A stretch of 64,000 nucleotides of DNA from the NCBI RefSeq assembly GCF_002000245.1, contig NZ_MTCM01000001.1, positions 1,054,001 through 1,118,000 on the forward strand. The letters are read 5' to 3'. The position numbers were made by a program, and so were the translations under genes. The notes below the pieces were generated by a model. The model was given only the letters and a program-made list of their open reading frames with translations, had not been told where the DNA came from and made no database searches. Each line of letters begins with the position of its first letter. Position 1 is the stretch's first letter. This document shows, one piece after another, positions 46,969-56,100 of this stretch. The DNA is from Sphingobacterium sp. CZ-UAM (GTDB taxonomy: Bacteria; Bacteroidota; Bacteroidia; Sphingobacteriales; Sphingobacteriaceae).

Positions 46969-47556
46969 TTAAATTTTTCCAAAAAGAACAATCAACGACA
47001 GTAGATAATTGAAGGAATCTCGTTTCAAATGTTGGCGTAGCAGACCTAGAGCACGTAATTTTTGATTTTTTACCGTTTGGATATTTAGCTGCAATAAATC
47101 CGCAATTTCTTGATTGCTGTTGCCTTCGAGGTAGCTCAGCTGTATAATTTCACGTGCTTTGGGAGGCAGCTTCTGAATGGCTTCGTAGAGTTCGGCCATG
47201 GCTTCGGTATAGACAATTTCATGCAGATAGGATTTTTGATCCTGCTCCTGCTGCGCCACATAACTATCGACCCGATTTAATCTTCGCTTCCTGGCGGTCT
47301 GATAATTGATTCCTACATGACGCGTAGCCTGATAAAGCGCCGCCCTCAGATGTGATAAACTTTCAAAGCGCCGCCTGCCCTGCCACAAGCGTATAAATCC
47401 CTCCTCTGCAATATCTTCAGCTTCTTTGCTTTCGTCCACAAAGCTCGATGCATATAAACATATACGACTAAAATAACGGTTGTATACATGCGCACAAGCC
47501 TGCTCCTCCCCGTTGAGGAAGTCTTCAAGCAGCTCTTTTTCGCTCGTATAGTTCAT
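46969..47556 (-). CDS. ECF RNA polymerase sigma factor (FecI-like)
   Basis: A 195-aa sigma-70-family factor. Region 2 is in NRYFSRICLYASSFVDESKEAEDIAEEGFIRLWQGR (about 24-60) and region 4 in LPPKAREIIQLSYLEGNSNQEIADLLQLNIQTVKNQKLRALGLLR (about 135-180), the helix-turn-helix that reads the -35 element. No extra domains. It is encoded 65 bp before the FecR gene and should drive the STN-type SusC operon when released. Divergent from the protease gene across about 270 bp. Confidence 0.95.
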   Translation of the reverse strand: MNYTSEKELLEDFLNGEEQACAHVYNRYFSRICLYASSFVDESKEAEDIAEEGFIRLWQGRRRFESLSHLRAALYQATRHVGINYQTARKRRLNRVDSYVAQQEQDQKSYLHEIVYTEAMAELYEAIQKLPPKAREIIQLSYLEGNSNQEIADLLQLNIQTVKNQKLRALGLLRQHLKRDSFNYLLSLIVLFGKI

Positions 47557-47742
47557 TGGTAGATCGGTTTAGCTTTTCGTGGATAAAGATAACTAAAAAG
47601 AATGGATACTTCCTAAGACCAATTTATTCCTCGTTTTTCCTATTAATTTTTCAGCATCTACTTCCTTAAGCCATAATTTTTTCAGCAAACCGCATTAAAA
47701 ACAAGCTCATGTCAGTAATTTATTCAGAACTGTTTCCTGCCC

Positions 47743-47774
47743 TTGTTTTTTCGATGACAAATCCCCTACCTTTG
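47743..47774 (+). promoter_or_regulatory. Promoter of the secreted protease gene
   Basis: TTG (47743-47745), 21 nt, TACCTTTG (47767-47774), a perfect Bacteroidota -7 box. It lies 53 bp before the ATG at 47828 and about 215 bp before the ATG at 47989, so it supports 47828 as the native start. The rest of the 47557-47827 gap holds no gene that I can see. Confidence 0.55.
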
Positions 47775-47827
47775 AGCAATTGCTTTTTAAAGCAAAACCT
47801 AATCCGATAAATCAACCTATTTGAAGT

Positions 47828-47980
47828 ATGACACCTTGCTCCAAAAAAAATTCTGAAAGCGCTTTCCTCCGATACCTCATTATCTGGACAATTTTGTGCT
47901 TGGTCACAAACCTCAATTACTGCTTAGCACAGCGCATGCAGACCGCTGACCGCGAGATACCAAAGTCAATTACTGCTTAG
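47828..47980 (+). pseudogene. Displaced signal-peptide start of the protease gene (out of frame)
   Basis: A 50-codon frame encoding a clear signal peptide: basic MTPCSKKNSES, hydrophobic LIIWTILCLVTNLNYC, cleavage after LAQ, then RMQTADREIPKSI. It runs into TAG in the second copy of a 53-bp tandem duplication. The residues MQTADREIPKSI are repeated at the start of the protease frame at 47989. Removing one 53-bp copy joins the two into a single 568-aa secreted protein, so this is the true 5' end of that gene, broken here by the duplication. Confidence 0.85.
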
Positions 47981-48018
47981 CACAGCGCATGCAGACCGCT
48001 GACCGCGAGATACCAAAG
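47913..48018 (+). repeat. Perfect 53-bp tandem duplication within the protease gene
   Basis: Copies 47913-47965 and 47966-48018 are identical; the first 7 bases (TCAATTA) recur at 48019-48025. The ancestral sequence would therefore have had TCAATTA at both edges of the unit, a typical substrate for slippage. Because 53 is not a multiple of 3, the duplication shifts frame and separates signal peptide from protease. Confidence 0.97.
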
Positions 48019-49587
48019 TCAATTATTGACCGGGCGCTAGCGGCTTCCATAAAAATGTTCGGTATAGACAGTGTGAGCGGTCAGCAAAACAGTGCTCCTT
48101 TCAGTGGAGTCATCGTACGTTCGGATGGAACAATCCTCACAGTGGCACATTCCACCAAGCCGGGCAATTTCTATCGCGTAATTTTTCCCGATGGCAAGCA
48201 GGCTGTTGCCAAAGCGCTCGGACGACTGGTCGTCGACCAACAGAGCAACTTGCCCGATATTGCGATGATGAAGATGCAGGGCGAAGGCCCCTGGCCTTTT
48301 GCTGAAATGGGCTGGTCGTCATCCATCGCTGAAAAGCAGCCCTGCTTTGGAATATCCTATCCCGAATCCCTGCCCTTCAACATCCCCTTTCTCCGCGCTG
48401 GACGCATTCTGAAAAAAATGGACGACTATGGTTTTATTCAGAGCAGCAGTATCATGGAGCCCGGAGATTCCGGCGGCCCCTTATTTGATGCCATAGGCCG
48501 CGTAATTGGTCTACATAGCCGTATCGATGTTGCTGAAGGCATCAATTTTGAGGTGCCAGTAAACAGCTATCGCATCTATTGGCGTTCGCTGACTCATCCG
48601 GCAGCGATCAATAGTTACCCCACGCCAACCGATTCAGTCGGTAGCGATCCCTTAGCGAAGAAACTCATGGAATTGGTACTCAAAAAACCGGCACCGGATC
48701 CCAAAACAAACGTTCAGTCCGTCCCCATCCGTAGTACAATACATGGAGATAGCGTGTATATATTAGGCACCGCATTTAACCTGGCAAACAATAAGCAGGT
48801 GATCTTATCCAAAAGCAGCCTGGTTGGTGCGGCGCCAAAGGCCAAATTTTACAACAGCAGCTATGCCTTGAAGATCCTGTTCAGGGATAAAAAAAATGAC
48901 CTGATCGCACTTGTAAGTGATCATAAGTTTCCAGCAATTACTGCATCGGAGACCAGCAGACTAGGCATTCCTGATTCTTTACTCGGTATAAAGTTGTGGT
49001 CGCTGCTACCCGGCAATAAGCTTAAAAGCGGTATCCTGGGCATGTCGCCCCAAACCTTTCCGCGTATACCGATTCCGGGAACTTTCGATGCGCACATGCA
49101 GGAGATTGCAGGTCTTCCAACCTTAACAAAAGTGGACAGCATGGGTGCTGCAAGCCGGGCAGGACTTCGTGTTGGTGACCAAATAGTGGCATTAAACGGT
49201 CAGGATGTCGCAAGTGCCGTCAAAATCAATGCTGCCATGCAGCAATTTTCTGCTGGCGATACACTAGCGGTCCAATTCCGGCGCGGGGTGACGGCGCTAC
49301 ATGCCCAGGTCATTCTTTCCAAATGGGCAGCCCAGCCAAATCCACATCCTGCAAACCACATTCCCAAAGGAAAATCGACGCGAAGGGATAATTTTCCGCG
49401 TGTATTTCTCCATGATTCCCGCATTCATGCCGACGAATGCGGAAGTCCGATCATCGATAGCGAAGGCAATTTTATAGGACTTAATATTGCTCGCTTTAGT
49501 CATACAACCTGCCTTGCTATCCCTCGAGATATCATCCTGAACGTTTTATCCGAAGCGCAATATCTAATTAACAACTCAAAAAGATAA
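47989..49587 (+). CDS. Trypsin-like serine protease with PDZ domain and second, degenerate protease fold
   Basis: A 532-aa frame for the mature part of an HtrA-like protease. Domain 1 (about 1-215) has a full triad: His in ILTVAHST (54), Asp in NLPDIAMMK (90) and Ser in EPGDSGGPL (161). A second chymotrypsin-like fold (about 250-515) is degenerate: the His position reads VILSKSSLVG, the Asp is kept (KKNDLIALV) and the Ser motif reads DECGSPI, Cys for Ser. A PDZ domain (about 385-455: SRAGLRVGDQIVALNGQDV) is inserted into this second fold. As it stands the frame has no signal peptide and no other start upstream (TGA at 47947), because of the 53-bp duplication; the native gene should begin at 47828. 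It ends 5 bp from the convergent GH29 gene. Confidence 0.85.
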   Translation: MQTADREIPKSIIDRALAASIKMFGIDSVSGQQNSAPFSGVIVRSDGTILTVAHSTKPGNFYRVIFPDGKQAVAKALGRLVVDQQSNLPDIAMMKMQGEGPWPFAEMGWSSSIAEKQPCFGISYPESLPFNIPFLRAGRILKKMDDYGFIQSSSIMEPGDSGGPLFDAIGRVIGLHSRIDVAEGINFEVPVNSYRIYWRSLTHPAAINSYPTPTDSVGSDPLAKKLMELVLKKPAPDPKTNVQSVPIRSTIHGDSVYILGTAFNLANNKQVILSKSSLVGAAPKAKFYNSSYALKILFRDKKNDLIALVSDHKFPAITASETSRLGIPDSLLGIKLWSLLPGNKLKSGILGMSPQTFPRIPIPGTFDAHMQEIAGLPTLTKVDSMGAASRAGLRVGDQIVALNGQDVASAVKINAAMQQFSAGDTLAVQFRRGVTALHAQVILSKWAAQPNPHPANHIPKGKSTRRDNFPRVFLHDSRIHADECGSPIIDSEGNFIGLNIARFSHTTCLAIPRDIILNVLSEAQYLINNSKR

Positions 49588-49592
49588 AGTTA

Positions 49593-51227
49593 TCAGGTAA
49601 TTTTTAATACCGTCGCGATATTGTTTTGAACAAAACTGTCAGGTAGGGATACTTGCAGGCCATTGTCGAGTTGTCGAAAGGAAATCCGATCATCAGTTCC
49701 GACTAACTGAACCTGATTGACCTTTCGCGTTTGGGCAGCCGAACGGCCCAGGGACTTAATTGTAATTTGCTTTTCGGCCGTTGTTCCCATAATAAAGGCA
49801 TACAGGATATTTCCTCTTGTCGTAAAACGGACATCTTCGCTTGTAAAAGCTTTACCTTTTCCTTCATTGAAGCCCTGCACACTCAGTGAAGGAGCGTCTT
49901 CTTGCGCTGGTCCCTCGCCAAAAGTATGCCATGGCCGTGTCCCAATAAGGGCCTCTTTATGTACCGCCATCCAATTTCCAATGCCCTGTACCACTTCCTT
50001 CGCCTTATCGTCGATAGAACCATCGCCGCGTAAGGGCACGCTCAAGAGTAAATTACCGTTTTTACTGACCACATCAATCAACATGTGAATAACGGTTTTG
50101 GCCGATTTATACTGATTATTATCGTAAATCCGGCGATCATAATGCCAGGAACCTATGCAAGTGCAGGTCTGCCAGGGCTGAGGTTCAATCGTATTGCTCT
50201 GTCCCCGTTCGATATCCCATACCAGGCATTTCCGTTGCTGTTCATTCAGGATTTTACCGTTGATGACCACATTGACTTTGCCCTTATTCGCCTGCATGCT
50301 CTTATTGTAAAAATCGGCCGCAATCTCCAGTCCAACATTGCTGATTGGATAAAGCGGCAGTACCGTATCGTCAAAGTAAACCATGTCGGGTTTGTAGTTG
50401 TCCATCAGTTCCAGGGTGCGGGCTTTAAAATTTTCACAGTACGCTTTGTTCGGGATACTCACGCCGGAGGCGACATCCCAATGCCACTGCCGATGAACCG
50501 TGTTGTCGTCTTTGCTGTCTAAACTAGGTTCATGATCCTGAGCGTAGAGCTGCTGCGGATCGTAGTCTGCCCACCATTTTCCGGCGCCATCTTTCTTTGT
50601 CAACTTCCCATCGTAAGGAACTCCGGCAAACTTTCCAGCTTTATCACTTCGTTGCGCCGTTTCGTACCAGGTCCAGGCATGCGCTGCATGAACGCTCACA
50701 CCAAATTTGAGCCCCCGTTTTTTAGCAGCACGCTCCCAGCCGCCAACAATATCTTTCCGAGGGCCAAGGTTGACACTATTCCAGGGATGGTGGCTGCTGC
50801 GATAAAGATCCAGATTATCATGATGATTGGCCAAAGCCATAAAATATTGGGCACCGGCATTTTTATAGAGCTCCATCAACTCTTCCGGATTCCAATTTTC
50901 GGCTTTCCATTGATGGATCACATCCTTGAAACCAAAAACGGAGGGATGGCCATATTTTTCGAGATGATACCGGTATTGATCTGATCCTTCTTGATACATG
51001 CCGCGTGCATACCAGTCGCCCCTTTCAGGCTGGCACTGCGGCCCCCAATGTGCCCATATACCAAATTTGGCATCCCTGAACCAATCAGGTACCTGATAGT
51101 TTTCAAGTGAGCGCCAGTCGGGATGAAATGGAGCTTTCCCAAGATACGCATAGGCAGCGCTAAATTTACCAAGGAAAAGGGTCGGAATAGTTGCCCCGAG
51201 AAACTTAATAGCTGTTCTTCTGTTCAT
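49593..51227 (-). CDS. GH29 alpha-L-fucosidase
   Basis: A 544-aa exported enzyme; the N-terminus MNRRTAIKFLGATIPTLFLG has a twin-Arg followed by a hydrophobic stretch, so Tat export is possible. GH29 marks: DWFRDAKFGIWAHWGPQC, AQYFMALANHHDNLDLY (the conserved HHDGF-type substrate pocket, here HHDNL) and YKPDMVYFDDTVLPLY with the nucleophile Asp. The barrel is followed by a C-terminal beta-sandwich (RFTTRGNILYAFIMGTTAEKQITIKSLG). It removes alpha-L-fucose from plant or host glycans. It is separated from the susD gene upstream by a terminator and has its own promoter-like sequence. The HHDGF to HHDNL change could alter specificity. Confidence 0.92.
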   Translation of the reverse strand: MNRRTAIKFLGATIPTLFLGKFSAAYAYLGKAPFHPDWRSLENYQVPDWFRDAKFGIWAHWGPQCQPERGDWYARGMYQEGSDQYRYHLEKYGHPSVFGFKDVIHQWKAENWNPEELMELYKNAGAQYFMALANHHDNLDLYRSSHHPWNSVNLGPRKDIVGGWERAAKKRGLKFGVSVHAAHAWTWYETAQRSDKAGKFAGVPYDGKLTKKDGAGKWWADYDPQQLYAQDHEPSLDSKDDNTVHRQWHWDVASGVSIPNKAYCENFKARTLELMDNYKPDMVYFDDTVLPLYPISNVGLEIAADFYNKSMQANKGKVNVVINGKILNEQQRKCLVWDIERGQSNTIEPQPWQTCTCIGSWHYDRRIYDNNQYKSAKTVIHMLIDVVSKNGNLLLSVPLRGDGSIDDKAKEVVQGIGNWMAVHKEALIGTRPWHTFGEGPAQEDAPSLSVQGFNEGKGKAFTSEDVRFTTRGNILYAFIMGTTAEKQITIKSLGRSAAQTRKVNQVQLVGTDDRISFRQLDNGLQVSLPDSFVQNNIATVLKIT

Positions 51228-51306
51228 TGTATGATGATTTTTCGATCAAGATGCCAGGCTCCAAACCTGCCCGACAAAGAGATTCGGTTTATAATTTGTT
51301 ATTTTC

Positions 51307-51332
51307 TTGAATACCAAAAGTAAAGTATTCAA
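51307..51332 (-). promoter_or_regulatory. Promoter -7 box of the fucosidase gene within an inverted repeat
   Basis: Minus strand TACTTTTG (51315-51322) fits TAnnTTTG and lies about 90 bp before the GH29 start. It sits in the spacer of the perfect inverted repeat TTGAATAC-N10-GTATTCAA (51307-51332), a possible repressor site. No matching -33 element is clear. Confidence 0.4.
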
Positions 51333-51408
51333 ACAGGAAAGAAAGTTCATAATCGATAAAAACTGATCCAATATTGATTCGCCCTGTATGTTCATTCGAT
51401 TGTTCTTC

Positions 51409-51435
51409 AAAAAGGTGCCCTTAAAAAGGACACCT
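51409..51435 (-). terminator. Intrinsic terminator of the SusC/SusD pair
   Basis: On the minus strand AGGTGTCC pairs with GGGCACCT (one G-U pair) around a 7-nt loop, followed by five T. It lies 48 bp after the SusD stop and separates the SusC/D pair from the GH29 gene. Confidence 0.7.
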
Positions 51436-51482
51436 CCCACCTAACACTACCTACGTATAACTAAAAACATACATTTCCTGGA

Positions 51483-53087
51483 TCAATTGTTCATGTCATT
51501 GCCTTTCAGATTTTTATTATTGTCCAATTCGGACTGTGGAAAAGGATAATACATCGCTTTGGCAGACCAACCGCCTTTTTTCAAGGGTTCCAGCCAGCTT
51601 GGATTGGCCATCCCCCATCGCAACAGGTCAAAATATCGTTGATATTCACCCAAAAATTCAACAAATCGCTCATGCGCGATAATATTTTTGACCGTATTTA
51701 AAGGGACACCATTTTTGACCAAACCCTGCGCGATCAATCCGTCTACGTCGGGGATTGTCCCATTGGATTTTTGATACCAGAGGTGTGGCTGCTCATCGGG
51801 AACGATATTATTGGCTCGCTTGCGCACTAGGTTGATGTATTGCTTTGCTCCGGCGATATCGCCACGTTCGTTGAGACATTCGGCATAGAGCAGCAGCACA
51901 TCGCTATAGCGAAAAATACGATCGTTGTTGCCATTATCAAAATCCGCGATCTGCACATCCGGACAATATTTACGGGTACCAAAGTAATCTTTATTGGTCG
52001 CCAGGTTTTTCATCCAGTCCGCATAGTCCGTGACCTTACCATCCAATTGCGTAAACTTTGCACCATTCTCGCACCATAAGGTCATATATTTCCGGGGGTC
52101 TCCATCTTCAAATTCATCATGGGCCATTTTATTGGGTGCCAGATTCCACCAGGCACCACCCGTTCCGTCAAACATGCCAATTTCCTGCCAGCGCCATGAA
52201 CTCGATATATCGTCCCCCAGCCAGCCCGGCCCATTGTAGAGTTGCACCTCAAAAACTGACTCCTGATTATTCTCTTTTGTTTCCAGAAAATTATCCCTGT
52301 AAGAGGACATCAACTGATACTCCTTGCTATCAATCACGCTTTTCAACTGGATCTCGGCATTGGCGAAATCGGCTGCCTGTCCTTTTGCGAGGATGGGTTT
52401 ATACAAGTAAGTTTTGGCCAGGTAAGCCTGTGCAGCACCTTTGGTGGCCCTACCGATCATTTTGCTATCTGCGTAGAGCGCTGCCCGTGTTGGCAACAAT
52501 TCCGATGCTTTCTTAAAATCATCCACGATCAGCGCATAGACGGCACCCGCCGCTGCGTTGCCCGGATAATAATCTTCATTGGTTTCAACAGGTTTACTGA
52601 TCAGTGGAATGGTTTCCCCAAACAGCATGCCCAGGTGCAAATAGTTTAGCGCCCGCAGAAAGTGCGCTTCTCCCAACAGTCTATTCTTTCTATTCTGATC
52701 TATTTCACCCTCAAACTTCTGAATACGGTCGATGGCTAAATTTGCCGCAAATACCCCGTTCCAAAAATCTCTCCAGGTCTGGGCGGCCATCCCGTCACTT
52801 GCAGGTGTATTGTAGGTATCCTGATACATGGGTTCCCATTTGAAGGTATGATTGTAATCATCCCCGGGAGCCAAAAGTTCATAATACAAACTGCGTGCAT
52901 ATCCCCCCTGCGTACGACCGATCAGGGCCTGATAGGCCGGTATGACCGCATTTTCCAATTGATCTGCTGTTTTATAATACGTGTCCGTCGACAATTCCTG
53001 CGGGTTGGAGAGATCCAGATTCGGTTTGCAGCCCGAAAACTGGATCAACAAGGCAGCAGCTGCTAGTTTTATATAGTGTCTATTCAT
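51483..53087 (-). CDS. SusD/RagB surface lipoprotein of the second glycan locus
   Basis: A 534-aa lipoprotein (MNRHYIKLAAAALLIQFSGC, Cys at residue 20). SusD marks: LLGEAHFLRALNYLHLGMLFGETIPLI near residue 140 and KNIIAHERFVEFLGEYQRYFDLLRWGM near the C-terminus, then YPFPQSELDNNKNLK. I set the start at 53087 because the ATG there gives a compact lipoprotein signal peptide; the frame extends to 53177 but would overlap the SusC gene by 74 bp. It is the partner of that SusC, whose stop lies 16 bp upstream. Substrate unknown; the neighbours suggest a fucosylated or arabinosylated plant glycan. Confidence 0.94.
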   Translation of the reverse strand: MNRHYIKLAAAALLIQFSGCKPNLDLSNPQELSTDTYYKTADQLENAVIPAYQALIGRTQGGYARSLYYELLAPGDDYNHTFKWEPMYQDTYNTPASDGMAAQTWRDFWNGVFAANLAIDRIQKFEGEIDQNRKNRLLGEAHFLRALNYLHLGMLFGETIPLISKPVETNEDYYPGNAAAGAVYALIVDDFKKASELLPTRAALYADSKMIGRATKGAAQAYLAKTYLYKPILAKGQAADFANAEIQLKSVIDSKEYQLMSSYRDNFLETKENNQESVFEVQLYNGPGWLGDDISSSWRWQEIGMFDGTGGAWWNLAPNKMAHDEFEDGDPRKYMTLWCENGAKFTQLDGKVTDYADWMKNLATNKDYFGTRKYCPDVQIADFDNGNNDRIFRYSDVLLLYAECLNERGDIAGAKQYINLVRKRANNIVPDEQPHLWYQKSNGTIPDVDGLIAQGLVKNGVPLNTVKNIIAHERFVEFLGEYQRYFDLLRWGMANPSWLEPLKKGGWSAKAMYYPFPQSELDNNKNLKGNDMNN

Positions 53088-53103
53088 GATGTCGATTAAA
53101 GGA

Positions 53104-56100
53104 TTAGAATGTAAGTTGAATACCCATAAAATACTCTCTTGAATTTGGGAAGCTGAGTCCCCATGGCGTTTGTCCATCGATGCCCCGGCTCAGGTTGGAG
53201 CGGGTATCGCCCGACCCCACTTCGGGATCATAACCCGAGTACTTGGTAAAGGTCAGTAGGTTTTTTGCGCCAACATAAAACCGCAAACGGTCGATCTTCC
53301 AGCGTTCGAGCCTCTGCCCAGAAAAACTGTAACCAATGTTGAGGACTTTGAGCCGCAGATAAGAACCATCCTCCACAAACCTGTTGGACGCCCTTAAATT
53401 TTGATTTGGATCGCCGAGCACAGCCCGTGGAATATTGGTGTCTGTATTTTTGGGATAGACGGTCGTTTCACCGGATACCGGATTTTTGAAGACAAGTTCT
53501 TCCGCGCGGTAGCGGTCCAGCGTTGATGCAAAATTATTGTAGTAATGGTACATCCCCTCACCCCAATAGCGGCTATTGTTGTAGATATCGTTTCCTTGGC
53601 TTCCCTGCCAGATCATCGACAGGTCAAAGGTACCGATCGTACTGTTGTAGTTGACATCCGCATTGAAACCGTAGCTAAAATCAGGTATTGGACTTCCCAG
53701 AAAGTCCTTATCTTGATCATTTAAGACCTTGTCCCCATTTCGGTCATTGAAGCGCACATCCCCCAGTACTGCATTTGGTGCAAAAGCCTTATCGGCATCC
53801 AACTGTGCTTGACTGGTATATAAGCCGTCGGTGGTATAGCCCCAAAATTCCCCTATCGAGCGGCCGACGGCGGTCCTTGTGACATTTTCCCCGCCAGGCG
53901 AGATCGTTCCCCACAGAATCTCATTGTTGTTGCCCAGGCTCAGCACCCGGTTTTTCACAAAGGAAATATTGGCACCGATATGATAGCCAAAATTACCGAC
54001 CTGATCTTTGTAGGATGCCAGGATATCCCAGCCCCGGTTTCGTATGCTGCCGGCATTCAATACAGGGAAGTTGTTGCCATAGCCTGCAGTGAACGAAATG
54101 GGGACATTGATCAGCATGTCCTCGGTCTTTTTATTGTAGTAATCGACCGTCAAAGCCAATTTGTGATCAAAGAGTTCCAGATCGAGACCAAGGTCAGTTG
54201 AGTACTGACTTTCCCATTTTACATTCGGATTGGAAGGCGTCTGCGGCAGGGCACCTGTCACCATCACATTGTTCAGGTAATACCAGACATGGTCGAAACT
54301 AACCGTCCGCTGATATTGATATTGCGCAATATCCGAATTACCCAGAAGCCCATAGCTACCACGGAGTTTCAATTCGCTGATCGCAGGAAATGCTTTCATA
54401 AAGGATTCCTGACTGATCCGCCAGCCTGCGGATACCGAAGGAAAATTTCCATAGCGGTATTGATTACTGAAGTTGGCCGATCCATCGCGCCGCATGTTAA
54501 AGGTCAACAGGTAGCGATTGTCATAATTATAGTTGACACGGCCCAGCATGGAGTACATGGCCGACTGGCCTACACCCGACCCCACCAGGCGGGAACTTGC
54601 CAGGGAAGCCGAATTGAGGATCAAAACATCCGGACTTGGCAAACCCCGGGCACCTGCATTGACCGCATTGTACCGGGACTCTTCCGAGGTGATCCCCGCC
54701 AAAGCCGAAATCGCATGTTTACCGAAATTATTTTCATAAGTCAGCGTATTTTCAAATAGCCAGCGGTTATTCTGGCTGCTGGAGATATTGAGTTCATCCG
54801 GATTATGGTTCTGATACTGACCGACGGAGTAGTTACCGATATAGCCTTCATTGCGTATGCGGCTAAGGTCTACGCCCATATTAAATTTATAAACCAGTCC
54901 TTTGATGATCTCATAGGTAGCCCAGGCATTGCCATTGACCGAAAAGTTGTCATTGACGTTTTTGTTGAGGTATGCATTCGCCAAGGCACTCTGCACGTCC
55001 GTTCCATTGCCCGCCCCGGCAAAACCAGTGCTGCTGTTGGCATCATAGAGCGGTAATGTCGAAGACCACTTTTGCGCATCGATGATATTTTTGTCGCTCC
55101 AGTTGCGGCGGGTATAACCCAGGGAAAGTGTTTCGCCGATCTTGAGTTTTCCTTTGGTAAAATCAGAGATAAACTGCGCGCCATAGTACTTGTTTTTGTC
55201 CTGGATAATAATGGATTTATCTGTAGCATAGATGCCGCTCAGCCTAAAATTGGCATTTTGAGATCCACCGGAGACCGAGAGATTATGCCGTTGGTAATTG
55301 CCCGTCTGCAGCAGTTCATCCATCATATTATATCCCTGTCCGATGGCCGATGGTTTGGACAGCGCAGGCAGATAGTCTTTGCGCGAAGGATCTTTATTGT
55401 ACATTTCCTCATTGATCAATTCGGCCAGCTGCTGTCCATTCAGCAGGGGGACATTGTGGGAAATATTTTTGATGCCGGCGAAAGCATTGTAATCGAGTTT
55501 CACATCCCCCGCTTTACCCCGTTTTGTGGTGACCAAAATAACGCCATTGGCTCCGCGGGCACCATAGATGGCGCTGGATGCAGCATCTTTCAATACCTGA
55601 ATGCTGGCAATATTATTTTCGTCCGGCATAGCGCCGCCGATCATCCCATCCACCACATATAGGGGATCCGTGCCGTTGATGGATCCAACACCACGGATGC
55701 GGACGGCGCCATTGGTTACCTGCACCCCGGGTACAGTACTCTGAAGCGTGGCAATTGTTCCGCCGGGGACTTTGACGAGATCTTTGGTATCCACCACGGC
55801 AATAGAAGAGGTCAGATCCACCTTCTTCTGCTTACCATAGCCCACCACCACAACCTCATCTACCGCAATTTCCGAAGAGACAAGCGGGATGCTGATTTCT
55901 GAAGAATTACCGACTACGTATTCGACATGATTATACCCTACATTGGATACAATAAGGATTTCGCCCGGATTGAGCTTGAGTACAAATTCGCCTTTCTCGT
56001 TGGTTGAGGTACTGAGAGTTTTGTTCTTCACTTTGATCGATGCCCCGATAATCGGTTTTCCCTGATCACTTACGATCTTTCCATGAACGACTTTTTCTTG

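Noticed and set aside
47989..48060. The protease gene as an intact cytoplasmic protein starting at 47989
   Set aside because: No promoter or ribosome site precedes it, the same 12 residues occur in the displaced signal-peptide frame, and removing one duplicate restores a secreted protein.
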